A stretch of DNA of 64,000 nt, taken from contig JANPFP010000042.1 of assembly GCA_031423495.1 (NCBI GenBank), positions 1-64,000 of the forward strand, written 5' to 3'. The stretch is from JACPYM01 sp031423495 (GTDB lineage Bacteria > Acidobacteriota > Blastocatellia > RBC074). Of the stretch, positions 62,474 to 64,000 are shown in pieces (position 1 is the first letter of the stretch; each line of letters opens with the position of its first letter). The notes below the pieces were generated by a model. The model was not told the origin of the DNA and ran no database searches. It was given only the letters and a program-made list of their open reading frames with translations. The translations under genes and the position numbers were made by a program.

Positions 62474-63463
62474 TTAGAGCGTCACCCACGAATTCGTTTT
62501 GCCGCTGATGACGACGGCTTCGATGACGCGCATATTCGCCACCGCATCCGTCAGCGGCGTAGGCACAGGCGTTCCGTTCATCACCGCCTGCGAAAAAGCA
62601 TCCGCCTCAATCGTATATTGATCGCACACCGCGAAGCTGATTTCTTCAGTCTGCCCATCGTGCTGATGCCACAGCCGCGTCGGTTGATCGGGTGGCGCGT
62701 TAAACGGAATTTCGATTTCGATGCGTCCGGTCGTACCGAAAATGTTGACGCGCTGATAGGGCGCGAGTTGCGTCGAACAGGTGAATGTCGCCGTACCCGT
62801 GCCGAAATCTAGCATGCCTGACGCGATGCGGTCGGTGTGGAATTGCGGGTCGTATTCGACCAAACCCATCACGCGGCGCGGTTCAGCGTCGAACAAGAAA
62901 CGCGATAACGAAATGTTGTAACAGCCAATATCCATCAAGCCGCCGCCGCCGATGTCGGCCTGATTGCGTACGTTTCCCGCGTCGTTGTTGAAATACGAAA
63001 ACAACGATTGCACGGTGCGCAACTCGCCGATGCCGCCCGCCTTGACGATCTCTTTGGCCTTTATCCATTGCGGATGCAGCCGAAACATAAATGCTTCCAT
63101 CACTTTCAACGACGGATGTTGGGAGGCTGCTTCGACCAGCAACTGCGCTTCGCTCGAATTCAATCCGATGGGTTTTTCGCACAACACATGCTTGCCTGCT
63201 TCCAAAGCCTTGATCGTCCAGGGTACGTGCAAGTGATTGGGCGTCGGGTTGTAAATCACATCAATGTCAGGATCGGCGAGCAGTTCTTCATAAGAGCCGT
63301 AAGCCTTCGGCAAATTGAATTGCGCGGCCACTGCTTGTGCCTTCGTCAGGTCGCGCGAAGCGACCGCGATCGCTTCGCTATGCTGGCAATGTTGCATGGC
63401 AGGCAGAATTTTAGTGAGCGCGAATTTAGAAGTACTCAGCACGCCCCAACGTAATTTGCTCAT
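62474..63463 (-). CDS. Gfo/Idh/MocA family oxidoreductase
   Basis: A 329-residue NAD(P)-dependent sugar or inositol dehydrogenase-type enzyme. The N-terminal Rossmann fold starts RWGVLSTSKFALTKIL (5-20) with a variant glycine motif, and the conserved CEKP is at 95-98 (VLCEKPIG), where the lysine contacts substrate and cofactor. The C-terminal domain carries GGGLMDIGCYNISLSRFL (about 172-189), the equivalent of the catalytic His/Tyr region: the His of GGxxxDxGxH is Cys-Tyr here. The substrate is unknown. Next to a probable glycosidase-like gene on the same strand, so a sugar-catabolic role is plausible. Confidence 0.88.
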   Translation of the reverse strand: MSKLRWGVLSTSKFALTKILPAMQHCQHSEAIAVASRDLTKAQAVAAQFNLPKAYGSYEELLADPDIDVIYNPTPNHLHVPWTIKALEAGKHVLCEKPIGLNSSEAQLLVEAASQHPSLKVMEAFMFRLHPQWIKAKEIVKAGGIGELRTVQSLFSYFNNDAGNVRNQADIGGGGLMDIGCYNISLSRFLFDAEPRRVMGLVEYDPQFHTDRIASGMLDFGTGTATFTCSTQLAPYQRVNIFGTTGRIEIEIPFNAPPDQPTRLWHQHDGQTEEISFAVCDQYTIEADAFSQAVMNGTPVPTPLTDAVANMRVIEAVVISGKTNSWVTL

Positions 63464-63499
63464 AGTTTTTCAGTCCTCAAAAGTGAATGGTGAATGTAT

Positions 63500-64000
63500 T
63501 CAGTTACGCAGATTTTCAGGCTGCTTGAAAAAGGGAATTACCTGCTTGGAATAAAACGGCTCCTGGATGCACCAAAAAACATAATCAACTTTTAGCTCGT
63601 TGACCGCAAAGCTTAACAACTCAGCCAGCGTGATACGTTTTTTAGTCTTGGGGTTTTCGTGTTCGTAATTTCCGTCTTGCACTGCAATGCCCGTAGGGAT
63701 TTTGCCTGCTACCGCTTTTATCAATGGGTAAGCGTGTTTCAGTTGACCGGGACGATAAGGCAACAAGTCGGGGCCGCCTACGCCGACCTTTGTTTCCAAC
63801 GCGGCTCGGTATACCGCGCGCAAATAACCTTTATCGTTTTCAGGAAGCCATTCGCCGGGCATGAAATTGGCGTATTGCATCACGACCGATTGCGGGAAAG
63901 CCTTTTTCAAAGCCTTCATATTGGTAATGATCGCATCGCGGTAAAGTTCAAAAGTGAACCCCGGCGGAAACAGCCGCCCGCTTTCGCCAAAGCTCACCGA
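63500..64000 (-). CDS. Partial gene: C-terminal part of a probable TIM-barrel glycosidase-like protein
   Basis: An open frame continues past the right end of the window; only the last ~166 residues are visible. They contain FTFELYRDAIITNMKALKKAF, VVMQYANFMPGEW, GVGGPDLLPYRP and a final VDYVFWCIQEPFYSKQVIPFF, a pattern of alternating strands and helices with aromatic and acidic residues typical of the C-terminal part of a TIM-barrel hydrolase. The visible methionine at 63997 is probably internal. The 36-base gap to the oxidoreductase suggests the two are co-transcribed. Confidence 0.5.
   Translation of the reverse strand, partial: SVSFGESGRLFPPGFTFELYRDAIITNMKALKKAFPQSVVMQYANFMPGEWLPENDKGYLRAVYRAALETKVGVGGPDLLPYRPGQLKHAYPLIKAVAGKIPTGIAVQDGNYEHENPKTKKRITLAELLSFAVNELKVDYVFWCIQEPFYSKQVIPFFKQPENLRN

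Overview
The window looks like chromosomal DNA of an acidobacterium, most likely near class Blastocatellia. The pointers are two giant secreted proteins carrying the Solibacter-type TIGR03437 domain (once N-terminal, once C-terminal), an Oar-like TonB-dependent receptor with a carboxypeptidase-regulatory N-terminus, an ECF sigma factor paired with a TPR-CHAT protein, many Tat- or Sec-exported enzymes, and a RAYT transposase with its REP palindromes. This is inference from gene content; no rRNA, tRNA, CRISPR array, prophage or replication origin was seen.

Layout. 0.2-6.5 kb: a 2090-residue secreted beta-propeller/Ig-like protein. 6.7-14.3 kb: an accessory locus made of an ECF sigma factor, a membrane-anchored TPR-CHAT caspase-like protein, an unknown gene broken by a -1 shift at an A7 run, a cytoplasmic papain-like cysteine peptidase, a damaged small gene and a palindromic repeat array. 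Base composition falls abruptly inside the CHAT gene near 8.75 kb and stays AT-rich to about 13.4 kb, which suggests an acquired or swapped effector cassette. 14.3-24.2 kb: a 3236-residue adhesin-like protein with DUF11-type repeats, LamG, Ig-like, dockerin, cohesin, TIG and TIGR03437 modules. 24.4-30 kb: a periplasmic M16 protease and a secreted protein ending in an S74 chaperone. The S74 gene and the giant adhesin share a conserved leader of about 140 bp.

30.4-41.3 kb is mostly housekeeping: an RhlE-type helicase, an exported hydrolase, an operon-like run (exported methyltransferase, APC permease, aspartic protease, glutathionylspermidine-synthase-like ATP-grasp), a J-domain protein, an MtnX-like phosphatase, LolA and a solitary MreB-like protein. 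41.3-44.5 kb holds a PQQ dehydrogenase and a haem/copper monooxygenase-like protein, probably oxidative periplasmic enzymes. 44.6-47 kb holds a GxxExxY gene inside a nest of inverted repeats, then propionyl-CoA carboxylase beta. 47.1-50.6 kb is the known trio of circularly permuted ATP-grasp, alpha-E and transglutaminase, predicted to make or modify a peptide.

50.6-54.5 kb (minus strand) holds a DUF362 Tat protein, a protein whose signal peptide is encoded by a DNA repeat, and two exported RidA proteins. 54.7-64 kb holds the TonB-dependent receptor, the RAYT with flanking REP pairs, a CocE-type hydrolase, a Tat-exported SelA-like PLP enzyme, a Gfo/Idh/MocA oxidoreductase and the end of a probable glycosidase-like protein.

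A recurring theme is long inverted repeats of unrelated sequence, often built from 7- or 9-bp tandem units, placed between genes and sometimes inside them.
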